Source: Paenibacillus cellulositrophicus
GTDB taxonomy: Bacteria; Bacillota; Bacilli; Paenibacillales; Paenibacillaceae
Direction of reading: 5' to 3'
DNA: 64,000 nt
NCBI RefSeq assembly: GCF_009363095.1
Contig: NZ_CP045296.1
Location: 496,001 to 560,000 of the forward strand
Positions 15,472-24,925 of the stretch are shown here, piece after piece. The translations under genes and the position numbers were made by a program. Below the pieces are notes generated by a model. It saw only the letters and a program-made list of their open reading frames with translations, had not been told where the DNA came from and did no database searches. Position 1 is the stretch's first letter, and each line of letters begins with the position of its first letter.

Positions 15472-17880
15472 ATGAAACTTCAATATGACAAACCTGCTAC
15501 AGTATGGACGGAAGCGCTTCCGATCGGCAACGGCCGGATTGGCGCCATGGTGTTCGGAGGCGTAGCCGAAGAGCGGATCCAGCTGAACGAAGACACGCTA
15601 TGGTCGGGATATCCGCGGGACACGAATAATCCGGAGGCTTTGGAAGTATTGCCCCGGGTGCGCGAGCTGATCCGCAGCGGGCAATACGAGGAAGCCGACC
15701 GTGCGGCGAAAGGGATGATGGGGGCTTACAGCCAGTCCTATCTCCCGCTCGGAGATCTGCATATCGAGTTGGAGCAGGAGGGAGAAGCTTCATTCACAGG
15801 CTACAAAAGAGAGCTGGATCTCGCTGAGGGTATTACCCGTGTTGAATACACGGTTCGCGGGGTGGTGTATGCAAGGGAGATGTTCGTATCCCATCCGGAC
15901 CAGGTGCTGGTAGTCCGCTTGACTTCCAGCGAGGTAGGAAAGCTGAATTTTCGGGCATCGCTCAGCAGTCCGCTGCGCAGCGTGACGGAGGCGGAGAACG
16001 ACACCTTAGTCCTCCGGGGTACCGCGCCGGAACAGGTTTGGCCTAATTATTACCGCAGCGATGATCCCATTATTTATGGTGATCCGGATACGACGGAAGC
16101 GGTGCGTTTTGAAGGACGCCTGGCAGCTGTAACGGAGGGCGGCAGCGCAGCTGTCAGCGAAACGGACATCCTCGTTCAAGGCGCGACGGCGGCAACCCTT
16201 TATTTCAGCGCCGCGACGAGTTTTAGCGGCTTTGATAAACTGCCCGGAAGCCAAGGCAAAGATGAGAAACGGGTCGCCAAGGACGATTTGGACAGAGCTA
16301 TTCAAGGCAATTATGAGGGCCAGCGCCAGACACATATTGCCGATCACCGCTCGTTGTTCGACCGGGTCCAGTTGTCCCTTGGGGTAAGCAAGGCAGGAGA
16401 AGAACTATCGACAGAGGACCGGATTGTCCGCTACGGCGCCGACGACCCGGGGCTGGTGGAACTGCTGTTCCATTATGGCCGATACCTGATGATCGCAAGT
16501 TCGAGGCCAGGAACCCAGCCGGCGAATCTGCAGGGAATATGGAACCAGGAGATGCGCCCCCCGTGGAGCAGCAACTGGACGCTGAATATCAATGCGGAAA
16601 TGAATTACTGGCCGGCCGAAACGGCGAATCTGTCCGAGCTGCATGAGCCGCTGCTTCGCTTTATCGGCGACTTAGCCCGGAATGGCGGGACAACGGCCCA
16701 GACTCACTATGGCGCCCGCGGCTGGACCGCCCACCACAATTCGGACATCTGGGCGATGTCCAATCCCGTCGGCGATTACGGGCATGGCGATCCGGTATGG
16801 TGCATGTGGCCGATGGGCGGTGTCTGGCTGTGCCAGCACCTGTGGGAGCATTTTGCATTCAGCCGCGACGAGAAGTATTTGCGGGAACATGCCTACCCGG
16901 TGATGAAGGAAGCGGCTCTGTTCTGCCTGGATTGGCTGCATGATGACGGCAGCGGCCGCCTGATCACTTCGCCGTCGACCTCACCGGAGCATAAATTCAG
17001 AACGCCGGCGGGCGGTCTGGCTGCGGTCAGCGAAGCATCGACGATGGATCTGATGCTGATCTGGGACCTGCTCACCAACTTAATTGAAGCGTCCGAGACG
17101 CTGGAAGAAGTCGAAGCGCTGCGGCAGGAGTGGCTGGAGGCTAGAGAGCGTCTTCTGCCGCTGCAGGTCGGGAAGTACGGACAGCTTCAGGAATGGTCAA
17201 AGGATTTCGAAGACGAGGATGTCCACCACCGTCACGCGTCCCATATGTTCGGCGTGTATCCGGGCCGGCAGCTCACCAAGCGGCTGTCGCCGGATTTATT
17301 CGAGGCCGCCCGGCGTTCCCTGGAACGGCGGGGCGACGACGGAACAGGCTGGAGTCTCGGCTGGAAGGTCGCCCTATGGGCCCGGTTCGGCGAAGGCGAC
17401 CGTTCGCTTGCTTTGCTCTCCAACCTGCTGCGCCTCGTCCGTGAAGATGAACCGGATAATTATCACCATGGCGGGGTGTACGCGAATTTGTTCGACGCCC
17501 ATCCGCCGTTCCAAATTGACGGCAATTTTGCGGCGACGGCGGGCATTGCCGAAATGCTGCTTCAGTCGCATCAGGGATACTTGGAGTTCCTTCCGGCTCT
17601 GCCTACTTCATGGCCGAACGGATTTGTGAAGGGCCTTCGCGCGCGCGGAGGGTTTGAGGTCAGCCTGGATTGGATAGTTGGAAGGCTTGCGGAAGCTGAG
17701 ATTGTCTCCCTTGCCGGATCAACCCTGTCAATCTATTCGCTGATTCCGCTGACGATCTTGGCGGATGAAAACAGCATTGCTGTTCATCAGACTGGAGAGA
17801 ACTTGTACTCATTCCCTACGACTGCGGGTATGACGTACCGCTTATTGCTTGAGCCATCCGTTCAACAAGGAAGGCTCTGA
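15472..17880 (+). CDS. GH95 alpha-L-fucosidase/alpha-L-galactosidase
   Basis: The 802-residue protein is a full-length GH95 enzyme: N-terminal beta domain opening WTEALPIGNGRIGAMVFGG and QLNEDTLWSG, then an (alpha/alpha)6 barrel. NINAEMNYWPAETANL (Asn372, Asn374, Glu376), SPSTSPEHKF (Glu506) and PPFQIDGNFAATAGIAEML (Asp683) are visible and correspond by family knowledge to the Asn/Asp activation and general-acid regions of GH95. The family removes alpha-1,2-linked L-fucose, and some members remove L-galactose. No signal peptide is seen, so it should act inside the cell on imported oligosaccharides. It ends the importer operon, 32 bp after the lipoprotein. The released sugar would suit the dehydrogenase-lactonase set at 6.3-9.2 kb. 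Confidence 0.93.
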   Translation: MKLQYDKPATVWTEALPIGNGRIGAMVFGGVAEERIQLNEDTLWSGYPRDTNNPEALEVLPRVRELIRSGQYEEADRAAKGMMGAYSQSYLPLGDLHIELEQEGEASFTGYKRELDLAEGITRVEYTVRGVVYAREMFVSHPDQVLVVRLTSSEVGKLNFRASLSSPLRSVTEAENDTLVLRGTAPEQVWPNYYRSDDPIIYGDPDTTEAVRFEGRLAAVTEGGSAAVSETDILVQGATAATLYFSAATSFSGFDKLPGSQGKDEKRVAKDDLDRAIQGNYEGQRQTHIADHRSLFDRVQLSLGVSKAGEELSTEDRIVRYGADDPGLVELLFHYGRYLMIASSRPGTQPANLQGIWNQEMRPPWSSNWTLNINAEMNYWPAETANLSELHEPLLRFIGDLARNGGTTAQTHYGARGWTAHHNSDIWAMSNPVGDYGHGDPVWCMWPMGGVWLCQHLWEHFAFSRDEKYLREHAYPVMKEAALFCLDWLHDDGSGRLITSPSTSPEHKFRTPAGGLAAVSEASTMDLMLIWDLLTNLIEASETLEEVEALRQEWLEARERLLPLQVGKYGQLQEWSKDFEDEDVHHRHASHMFGVYPGRQLTKRLSPDLFEAARRSLERRGDDGTGWSLGWKVALWARFGEGDRSLALLSNLLRLVREDEPDNYHHGGVYANLFDAHPPFQIDGNFAATAGIAEMLLQSHQGYLEFLPALPTSWPNGFVKGLRARGGFEVSLDWIVGRLAEAEIVSLAGSTLSIYSLIPLTILADENSIAVHQTGENLYSFPTTAGMTYRLLLEPSVQQGRL

Positions 17881-17887
17881 TTGTTGA

Positions 17888-17918
17888 AGCACTGCCGAAC
17901 CTTCGGCAGGGCTTTTTC
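17888..17918 (+). terminator. Intrinsic terminator after the GH95 gene
   Basis: A CTGCCG/CGGCAG stem extended by AGC/GCT (17888-17913) is followed by five T. Confidence 0.8.
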
Positions 17919-17982
17919 ATTTGGAATGGGGATAGTCACGTGAGGGTCACGTTCGTTAGAACGCCTGGAGATTCGGTCGGCT

Positions 17983-18846
17983 TTATTCCCTGCGCCGAAA
18001 ACCGGCGCGGTAGCTGCGGGCAGACATCCGCGTGACCGACTTGAATACTTTTTCAAAATGCGAAAAGTTCTCGAACCCCACGTCCTCCGACACCCGAATG
18101 ATGCGTTCGTCTGTTTCGCGCAGCAGACGCTGGGCCTTCTTGATCCTGGTAATGCCGATATATTCGATCAGGCCAAAACCGGTATACTTCTTGAACGACC
18201 GGCTCAGATGGCTGGGGCTCAAGTAGAACAGTTCACTCAGGCCGCTCAGCGTCAAGGATTCCCGGTAATGCTCCGAGATGTAGCTGGCGATGTCGTTCAT
18301 GCGGGCTGCGGCGGGAGAGACCGTGTCATCGGGCGCCCCTTGCTTGTATGCTGCGGACTGCCTGGCCGCAAACAGCAATGCCTGTCCCGCAGCATGCCGG
18401 ACGGCCATCCGGTATCCGGGAGCCTCGTCCTGAATCTCCCGCAGCATTTCATAGAGCAGCTGTTCGATCCGAAGCTTGTCCTGATCCGGTAGATGCACCA
18501 CGCGGTGGGGACCGTGAAACGGAGCAAGCAGCAGCTCGGTCTCATCCTGCTGGAGCGGCTCGAAATACGATTCGTTGACATAAATGACGATGCGTTCATG
18601 GTTCGGTACACCGGTGTCCGAGGTTTTATGCACTTCATTACCCGGGATGAACACCAAATCTCCGGATCGGACCCGATACACCCGGTCTTTAATGAAGTAA
18701 AAGCGTTCGCCGCCAAACAAATAATACAGCTCGTAATGTTTGTGCATATGGTCCTCCGACATGGAGAAGTGTCCTTTGCGGCGGTTATATTCCACAGAAA
18801 AGGGATCGGACGCTTTTCCGTACCGCAGCTCCTGGTCTAAAGCCAT
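17983..18846 (-). CDS. AraC-family regulator, divergent from the Gfo/Idh/MocA gene
   Basis: The 287-residue regulator has an N-terminal cupin-like sensing domain (HMHKHYELYYLFGGERFYFI and RSGDLVFIPGNEVHKTSD, residues about 33-75) and a C-terminal AraC DNA-binding domain at about 185-285 (LSPSHLSRSFKKYTGFGLIEYI; FSHFEKVFKSVTRMSARSYR). It is soluble. It faces the oxidoreductase gene at 18971 across a 124-bp gap that contains a perfect inverted repeat at 18922-18939, so it probably controls that gene. The start at 18846 is preceded on its strand by GGAGGATCG. Confidence 0.9.
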   Translation of the reverse strand: MALDQELRYGKASDPFSVEYNRRKGHFSMSEDHMHKHYELYYLFGGERFYFIKDRVYRVRSGDLVFIPGNEVHKTSDTGVPNHERIVIYVNESYFEPLQQDETELLLAPFHGPHRVVHLPDQDKLRIEQLLYEMLREIQDEAPGYRMAVRHAAGQALLFAARQSAAYKQGAPDDTVSPAAARMNDIASYISEHYRESLTLSGLSELFYLSPSHLSRSFKKYTGFGLIEYIGITRIKKAQRLLRETDERIIRVSEDVGFENFSHFEKVFKSVTRMSARSYRAGFRRRE

Positions 18847-18921
18847 AATCGATCCTCCACAAGCGCAATAAATGCGGGGTTTTCATCATTCTAGCATAAA
18901 ATGCGGGGACAATAAGCGAAT

Positions 18922-18939
18922 TTTGCAGTAATCTGCAAA
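18922..18939. promoter_or_regulatory. Perfect inverted repeat between araC-type gene and oxidoreductase
   Basis: TTTGCAG (18922-18928), spacer TAAT, CTGCAAA (18933-18939) forms a perfect 7-bp palindrome in the short divergent intergenic region. It is a candidate operator for the adjacent AraC protein or another dimeric repressor; the role is inference. Confidence 0.5.
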
Positions 18940-18970
18940 TAAACAGATTCATAGAAGGAGAGGGAATGAT

Positions 18971-20269
18971 ATGGCCAAAAAAACATATGTGCAGGTCGGA
19001 GCAGGCGGAAGAGCGGAATTCTTTTATGGTGCGATTGCCCAGCGTTTCCGGGAGTCGGCGGAGCTGCTCGCTTTTTGCGATGTGAACCAGACTCGCATGG
19101 ATTATGCCAACAAGCTGCTGACGGAGAAGTACGATTATCACGCGGTACGAACGTATAAAACCGAAGCCTTTGACGAGATGATCCGGACCGAGAAGCCGGA
19201 CTTCGTCATCGTAACCAGTGTGGACCGTACGCATCACCGCTATATTATCCGGGCGATGGAGCTCGGCTGCGACGTGATCACGGAAAAGCCGATGACGGTC
19301 GACGCGGCCAAATGCCAGGACATTCTCGACGCGGTGGAGAGAACAGGACGAAACGTTCGGGTCACCTTCAACTACCGTTATGCGCCTCATCATACGAAAG
19401 CCCGGGAGCTGATTGCAGACGGAACCATCGGGGATGTGACGTCGGTTCACTTCGAGTGGCTGCTTAATACGCAGCACGGCGCCGATTACTTCCGCAGATG
19501 GCATCGGGACAAGCGCAACAGCGGCGGACTGCTTGTACATAAGTCGACCCACCACTTCGACCTGGTTAATTTCTGGATCGGATCCGAGCCGGAAACCGTC
19601 TATGCGATGGGAAACCTGCTGTTTTACGGACGGGAAAATGCCGAGAAGCGCGGAATCACCAAGTTTTATGACCGGGCCACAGGCCATCCGAACGCCAAGG
19701 ACGATCCGTTTGCACTGTCGCTCGACAGCAACGCGCATCTGAAAGCGATGTACCTCGACGCGGAGTGGGAGGACGGCTATCGCCGGGATCAAAGCGTATT
19801 TGGCGATGGGATTTCGATCGAGGATACGATGAGCGTTATGGTCCGGTACAAAAATAAAGCACAGCTGACCTATTCGCTGAATGCTTACATGCCGTGGGAA
19901 GGATACCGGATCGCCTTTAACGGCACCAAGGGCCGGATCGAAATGACGGTAATCGAGCAATCCTATGTCAATTCCGGCGGAGACAAAGCGCTGGAAGGAG
20001 CGGTCAAGGGGGTCAATATCCTGGTATTCCCCATGTTCGGCGAGCCTTACAAGGCGGACTTCGAGGAAGGGGCCGGCGGGCACGGCGGCGGCGATCCTGT
20101 GCTGCTGAACGATATTTTCGGCGTGCCTGTGGAAGATAAATTCCATCGGGCGGCGAACCATATTGACGGCGCCCGATCGATCCTGACGGGCATTGCCGCC
20201 AATCAATCGATCTCCACCGGACTTCCGGTGAAAGTCGACGATCTGGTAAGGTTTTACGGGGCAAAGTAA
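18971..20269 (+). CDS. Gfo/Idh/MocA-family oxidoreductase
   Basis: The 432-residue protein has the N-terminal NAD(P)-binding fold (VQVGAGGRAEFFYGAI, residues about 7-22) and the conserved EKP motif (CDVITEKPMTVD near 107), whose Lys is the usual catalytic or cofactor-binding residue. The GGLLVHKSTHHFDLVNFWIG segment near 190 carries the family's active-site histidines. The glycine-rich EGAGGHGGGDP stretch near 370 is typical of the longer bacterial members. These enzymes oxidise or reduce sugars and inositols. The gene is divergent from an AraC regulator, stands before the YesM/YesN genes and ends at a terminator, so it is a single-gene transcript. Substrate unknown. Confidence 0.9.
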   Translation: MAKKTYVQVGAGGRAEFFYGAIAQRFRESAELLAFCDVNQTRMDYANKLLTEKYDYHAVRTYKTEAFDEMIRTEKPDFVIVTSVDRTHHRYIIRAMELGCDVITEKPMTVDAAKCQDILDAVERTGRNVRVTFNYRYAPHHTKARELIADGTIGDVTSVHFEWLLNTQHGADYFRRWHRDKRNSGGLLVHKSTHHFDLVNFWIGSEPETVYAMGNLLFYGRENAEKRGITKFYDRATGHPNAKDDPFALSLDSNAHLKAMYLDAEWEDGYRRDQSVFGDGISIEDTMSVMVRYKNKAQLTYSLNAYMPWEGYRIAFNGTKGRIEMTVIEQSYVNSGGDKALEGAVKGVNILVFPMFGEPYKADFEEGAGGHGGGDPVLLNDIFGVPVEDKFHRAANHIDGARSILTGIAANQSISTGLPVKVDDLVRFYGAK

Positions 20270-20346
20270 CATGCGCCACGGATAAGGATCGAGGCCACCT
20301 GAGCGGCAGCCATGGTGGCCTTTGGCTTCCTGATGCGGTAAGAGTT

Positions 20347-20389
20347 ACAAAGACACTGACCGGTATAGATCAGTGTCTTTGTCATTTTC
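20347..20389 (+). terminator. Intrinsic terminator after the Gfo/Idh/MocA gene
   Basis: A perfect 13-bp stem ACAAAGACACTGA/TCAGTGTCTTTGT (20347-20359, 20370-20382) precedes CATTTTC. A weaker AGGCCACC/GGTGGCCT hairpin lies just upstream at 20292-20321. Confidence 0.75.
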
Positions 20390-20489
20390 ACCGATGATCC
20401 GGGGACTTACTGCTGCCGGAAATGGAGTGCTGGAAGGGCATGGCACACAGGGTTGAACCTGATTTGGTATGATGTGTTCATCAGTATCG

Positions 20490-20503
20490 AGAAAGCGCTG
20501 TCA
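20490..20503 (+). promoter_or_regulatory. cre-like CcpA site before the YesM-type kinase
   Basis: AGAAAGCGCTGTCA matches TGWAARCGYTWNCW at 12 of 14 positions and retains the central AAAGCGCT core. It is 24 bp upstream of the kinase start, so CcpA control of the sensor genes is plausible. Confidence 0.5.
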
Positions 20504-20526
20504 AATTAACGGGAGGAAGGTTCGTC

Positions 20527-22353
20527 ATGTTCTACTCGCTCAGAAGCAGGCTGATCTTATTTTTTGTGTTGTTGTTCGTTTTGTCGTTCAGTGCATTGTC
20601 TCTTCTCATTTTTAACGAATCACGAACGATTATCCGTTCCTATATTGAATCGTCCGCGCTCGAGAAAATGAATGAATACGGTTCCTACATCGACATGGTG
20701 CAGACGCAAATTTACGACTTGGCTTCCCTGATCTTTAACAGCGACCAGACCGATACCTGGGATAACATCGCATCGGACACGTCGGCAACGGAAGGGGAGA
20801 AGATGCTTGCCCATATCCAGATGAGCAAGTTTCTGACGCAGACGACCAACAGTTATACCAGCATCTCATCGGTCGCGCTGTACCGCAGGGAAGGCTTGTG
20901 GGTCAGTATGGATAACCAGGTCATCAAGGAAAGCTCCTTTCTGGATCAGTCCTGGTACAAGCAGTTTCGGGACGAGACGGTCCGCTGGGTGCCGGCGCAC
21001 ACCGACGATGTGGAATTGAAAATCCGCCGCAGCGACCATCCGGTCGTCAGCATGCTGATGCCGATCGGGGCATTTGAACCGAAGCAGGCGAAAACGGTTC
21101 TGAAGGTCAACGTAAGCGCCGATTATTTTCTGGAACCGCTGAGCAGGATCCATTTGGGCGAGAGCGGGACGATGTATTTAATCGATCAGCACGGCAGTCC
21201 GCTCCTGACCCAAGCGGATTATGAAACGAGCGCCAATCTTGCCAAGAACGAGGTCGCCAGGGCGCAGGCAGGGCGAAGCAAGCAGGGCGTCGTCTATTTC
21301 AAGAACAACCAGGGTGATGCGCAAATCCTCGTTTACAAAAAGCTGGCTCAAAACGGTTGGATGCTTGTCGGCATCGTCCCGGAGAGCGATCTGTATGCGC
21401 CGCTGCTTAAACTGCGCAACAGTATTATGGTGCTGGCGGCGGCGCTGCTGCTGATCTCGCTCTTCGTCGCCTTCTGGCTGTCGAACGGGATTACAAGGCC
21501 CCTGTCAAGGCTCGTCTCCGCCATGCGGCATGTGCAACGGGGGGATTTTGACAGCGCGGAGAGCCGGCTGCCACTGGAAGGCATCGTCCGAAATGAGGTC
21601 GGCTTTGCCACAGCGACATTCCGCAACATGATCGGCAGGCTGCGGCAGCATATCAAAACCGAATTCGAACTGAAGCTGCTCCGGCAGCAGGCCGAATATA
21701 AGGCGCTGCTGATGCAGATTAATCCTCATTTTTTGTTCAATACGCTGGAACTGCTCAGCAGCCTGGCGATGCAGAAGCGCACGGACGATACCGTGAAGGT
21801 TATCGAGTCGCTCGGCAAAATGCTGCGCTTCGGCTTGCGGATCAGCGACGATTTGGTCGCCTTGAAAGAGGAGCTGAAATACGTTCATGATTATGCTTCC
21901 ATCCTGCGCATCCGCTTCGGGGACCGGCTCTGGCTGTCCATGGAAGAGGACGGGCTGCCCGAGCATGCTGCCTGCGTCAAGTTTGTCCTTCAGCCTTTGC
22001 TCGAGAACGCCGTAAAGTACAGTTTTGCGCATCGAACAGAAGCACGTGTATCCGTCAGGGTATACCGAAAGGACGGCCATGTGGTCATGTCCGTCGCGGA
22101 TAACGGACCCGGCATGACGGACGAACAGATCCGCGATGTGCTGGAAGAAGCGGCCGCCGCCCGGCCGGACCAAATTCTGGCCAGCCGGGAACGGCAGATC
22201 GGACTCGGGAACGTACTTGCGCGGTGCCGGCTGTATTATGGCTCGTTGTTCGAGGCTCATCTGGATTCAAAGCCCGGCGGGGGAACGCGGATTGAACTGA
22301 TGTTACCGATCCGGGAGGTGTATAACGATGTATCGCTTATTGATCGTGGATGA
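20527..22353 (+). CDS. YesM-type sensor histidine kinase
   Basis: The 608-residue kinase has a membrane helix at about 7-28, an extracytoplasmic dCache-like sensing domain, a second membrane helix near 298-320, and a HAMP domain (NGITRPLSRLVSAMRHVQRGDF). The His_kinase domain carries the phospho-accepting His401 in QINPHFLFNTLELL. The ATPase module shows the N box (PLLENAVKYSF) and the G boxes DNGPGM and GLGNVLARC. It autophosphorylates on sensing an extracellular sugar or binding protein and passes the phosphate to the next gene's product. ATG 20527 follows GGGAGGAAGG. Its end overlaps the response regulator gene by 26 bases. Confidence 0.95.
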   Translation: MFYSLRSRLILFFVLLFVLSFSALSLLIFNESRTIIRSYIESSALEKMNEYGSYIDMVQTQIYDLASLIFNSDQTDTWDNIASDTSATEGEKMLAHIQMSKFLTQTTNSYTSISSVALYRREGLWVSMDNQVIKESSFLDQSWYKQFRDETVRWVPAHTDDVELKIRRSDHPVVSMLMPIGAFEPKQAKTVLKVNVSADYFLEPLSRIHLGESGTMYLIDQHGSPLLTQADYETSANLAKNEVARAQAGRSKQGVVYFKNNQGDAQILVYKKLAQNGWMLVGIVPESDLYAPLLKLRNSIMVLAAALLLISLFVAFWLSNGITRPLSRLVSAMRHVQRGDFDSAESRLPLEGIVRNEVGFATATFRNMIGRLRQHIKTEFELKLLRQQAEYKALLMQINPHFLFNTLELLSSLAMQKRTDDTVKVIESLGKMLRFGLRISDDLVALKEELKYVHDYASILRIRFGDRLWLSMEEDGLPEHAACVKFVLQPLLENAVKYSFAHRTEARVSVRVYRKDGHVVMSVADNGPGMTDEQIRDVLEEAAAARPDQILASRERQIGLGNVLARCRLYYGSLFEAHLDSKPGGGTRIELMLPIREVYNDVSLIDRG

Positions 22354-23914
22354 CGAACCGGAGATCCGCCAGGGTCTGCGGCTCAAGATGGATTTGGACG
22401 GTCTTGGCATTGCGCTGGCCGGCGAAGCATCGAACGGGGCGGAGGCACTGTCCCTTCTGGAGAACGGTGATATTGAGATCGTCCTTACCGACATGAACAT
22501 GCCGCTCATGGGCGGAGTGCAGTTTATGGAAGTGTGCAGGGAACGCTGCCCGAACGTCAGGGTCATCGTCATTACCGGCTATGAGGACTTTCAGTACGCT
22601 CGTGCCGCACTCCGCTTCCAGGCGAGCGAATACCTGCTGAAGCCTGTTGCCCGCGATGAGTTGAATTCCGTCCTGAAAAACGTCACCGCCGAGCTGAACC
22701 GGGAACGGGATAAAGCTCAGCTAGAGGCCAAAACGCAGTGGGAGCTGTCGCGATATTACAGTGGGATGAAGGAGCAATTTATCCTTCGGGTCGTCCGCTG
22801 GGAATCCGGGCCGGAGAGCGCCGTTACGGACCACGCCCGCAGATTTGGGCTTGGCGGGTGGGATGAGCGTCAAGTGCGCTTTATGACCCTCGGCCTGAAA
22901 GTGAGGGATACCGGAGATGCACCGGATCGGGTACCCGATCAATTCCTCCTCCCGCTGGAAATGATCTGCCGTGAAAAGGCAGACGACGCAGCCGGAAGTT
23001 GCGAGGCGTTCCGGGACGGGCATTATCCGGGGCTGATTCATGTGGTCACCACAGAGTCCGTGGACTGGCTGTACTCTTTTGCAGATCACCTCCGGTCAGA
23101 AGTGAAGCGTATGCTTGGATTTGAGCTGGGCTTCGGCATCGGCCAATCCGTAACAGGCTTCAAGACTTGGAAGGACGGCTACCTCTCATCGCTTGTGGCC
23201 TGGAACTATGAAGACAGCCGTTTGCCGGCCGAGACCCATCTCCAATCCATCGACAAAACGTCCATAAGCGCGGATGAAATCAAAGTCATCGAACGGTACT
23301 TGGCCAAAGGTGAATATGCTGCGTTTGATCAGGCCGTCCGCCCCATTCTCCAGCTGGCTTTTACAGGGCCTGCGGCCAGCAGGGTGAAAGTCATTTTTCA
23401 GTTGTACCTGGCTCTGGAGTCGGCAGCGAGCGATTTGCTCATCAGGATCGAGAGTGCAGAACAACTGTGGATCCGGCCGGAGTTGGCCTATTCATTGGAT
23501 TCGGTGGATAAGGCGTACTCGTACCTTGCAGGGATCGCCCGGAAAATCGCCAGGCAGCGCGAAGAAGGCGCTGACGCTGCCGATGTCAGCCTGATTGAAT
23601 CCGTCCGCCGCTATATTGATGACCACTATGCATCAGACTTGAACTTGAGCGATATGGCTGCCCGTTTTAACTATCATCCTTCTTATTTCTCGGAACTGTT
23701 CAAGAAACGGGTCGGGCGAACCTTCATTCAGTACTTGACCCATGTGCGGATGACGCAGGCGATCCGGCTGCTGGAGGATACCCAGCTCAGCCTGTGGGAT
23801 ATAGCTGAACTTACGGGCTTCAGCAATGCCAGCTACTTCAGCTCGAAATTCAAAAAGATTTACGGCGTTTCTCCTTCCGATTACCGTGAGAGATTACCGA
23901 GAGAGGTTACCTGA
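22328..23914 (+). CDS. YesN-type response regulator with AraC output domain
   Basis: The 528-residue regulator has a receiver domain at about 1-120 with the acidic pocket IVDDEP, phosphorylation site Asp55 (LTDMNMP) and conserved Lys in LLKPV. A long helical middle region follows, and a C-terminal AraC helix-turn-helix occupies about 425-525 (NYHPSYFSELFKKRVGRTFIQYL; NASYFSSKFKKIYGVSPSDYR). It overlaps its kinase gene by 26 bases and so is translationally coupled. By position it should activate the sugar importer at 24.0-27.2 kb and perhaps the GH genes after it. Confidence 0.95.
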   Translation: MYRLLIVDDEPEIRQGLRLKMDLDGLGIALAGEASNGAEALSLLENGDIEIVLTDMNMPLMGGVQFMEVCRERCPNVRVIVITGYEDFQYARAALRFQASEYLLKPVARDELNSVLKNVTAELNRERDKAQLEAKTQWELSRYYSGMKEQFILRVVRWESGPESAVTDHARRFGLGGWDERQVRFMTLGLKVRDTGDAPDRVPDQFLLPLEMICREKADDAAGSCEAFRDGHYPGLIHVVTTESVDWLYSFADHLRSEVKRMLGFELGFGIGQSVTGFKTWKDGYLSSLVAWNYEDSRLPAETHLQSIDKTSISADEIKVIERYLAKGEYAAFDQAVRPILQLAFTGPAASRVKVIFQLYLALESAASDLLIRIESAEQLWIRPELAYSLDSVDKAYSYLAGIARKIARQREEGADAADVSLIESVRRYIDDHYASDLNLSDMAARFNYHPSYFSELFKKRVGRTFIQYLTHVRMTQAIRLLEDTQLSLWDIAELTGFSNASYFSSKFKKIYGVSPSDYRERLPREVT

Positions 23915-24007
23915 AAAAATTGATAGCGAAGTGCCGAAGAAATAGAATTCAGCGTGTGCCGCATCTTGCTTATGATGTTCTTACCAACATCAGAAGGAGG
24001 ATTCGCG

Positions 24008-24922
24008 ATGCGAACATCACGCAGGCTGCCGATCCATTCGCACAACCGTACGGCGTACGCTTTTTTGCTGCCATGGCTTATCGGCTTTTTTTGCCTCACG
24101 CTCGGACCGATGCTCGGTTCGCTGTATTTGTCGCTGACCAAATACAACTTGCTGCGTCCACCCGAATGGATCGGTTTCGCCAATTTCAAGCAGATCTTTA
24201 CGAATGACGCGACGTTTACGCATTCGCTGCAGCTGACATTCGTGTACGTGCTGCTGTCCGTACCGCTCCGTATCATTTTTGCGCTGCTCGTGGCGCTGGC
24301 ACTGAACAAGGGGATTCGCGGACTGGGCATCTACCGGACCGTCTATTACGTTCCGTCCCTTCTCGGAGGAAGTGTTGCCATCTCCATCGTCTGGCGGCAA
24401 ATCTTTGACAGCGAAGGCGTCATGAATGCGTTCCTTGGGTGGTTCGGCCTGGAAGGGCCAGCATGGATCGCCAACCCCGATTATCTGATTTATCCGATCG
24501 TCACGCTGTCGGTTTGGCAGTTCGGCTCGGCGATGGTCATCTTTTTAGCAGGCCTGAAGCAGGTGCCGGCCGATCTGTATGAAGCCTCCCAAGTAGATGG
24601 CGCCGGGAAAATACGCCAGTTTTTCAGCATATCGCTGCCGATGCTGACGCCTGTTCTCTTTTTTAATCTGATCATGAGCATTATCAACTCGTTTCAGGCG
24701 TTTACGCCGGCTTACGTCATCGGCGACGGTCACGGAGGACCGCTGGATGCCTCGATGTTCTACACGTTATACCTGTATTTGAAAGGCTTTTCCTATTTCG
24801 ATATGGGATATGCATCGGCGCTGGCCTGGATCATGCTGCTCATTATTGCCGTCTTTACGGGCATTATCTTTGCCACGTCGCGCTTCTGGGTGTTCTACGG
24901 CGACGGGAAAGGGGGGAGATAA
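24008..24922 (+). CDS. Sugar ABC transporter permease (UgpA/MalF type)
   Basis: The 304-residue permease has six predicted helices and the EAA loop EASQVDGAGKIRQFFSISLPML near residues 193-214, contact site for the ATPase. ATG 24008 is preceded by a perfect AAGGAGG at 23994-24000; the open frame extends upstream to 23954 but without a ribosome binding site. It is the first gene of a three-gene import operon and lies 93 bp after the response regulator. No ATPase gene is nearby. Confidence 0.93.
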   Translation: MRTSRRLPIHSHNRTAYAFLLPWLIGFFCLTLGPMLGSLYLSLTKYNLLRPPEWIGFANFKQIFTNDATFTHSLQLTFVYVLLSVPLRIIFALLVALALNKGIRGLGIYRTVYYVPSLLGGSVAISIVWRQIFDSEGVMNAFLGWFGLEGPAWIANPDYLIYPIVTLSVWQFGSAMVIFLAGLKQVPADLYEASQVDGAGKIRQFFSISLPMLTPVLFFNLIMSIINSFQAFTPAYVIGDGHGGPLDASMFYTLYLYLKGFSYFDMGYASALAWIMLLIIAVFTGIIFATSRFWVFYGDGKGGR

Positions 24923-24925
24923 GCC

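Noticed and set aside
18785..20272. A 495-codon open frame on the minus strand opposite the Gfo/Idh/MocA gene
   Set aside because: It overlaps a well-supported oxidoreductase and part of an AraC gene, has no family-like motifs and has the composition of an antisense shadow in GC-rich coding DNA.
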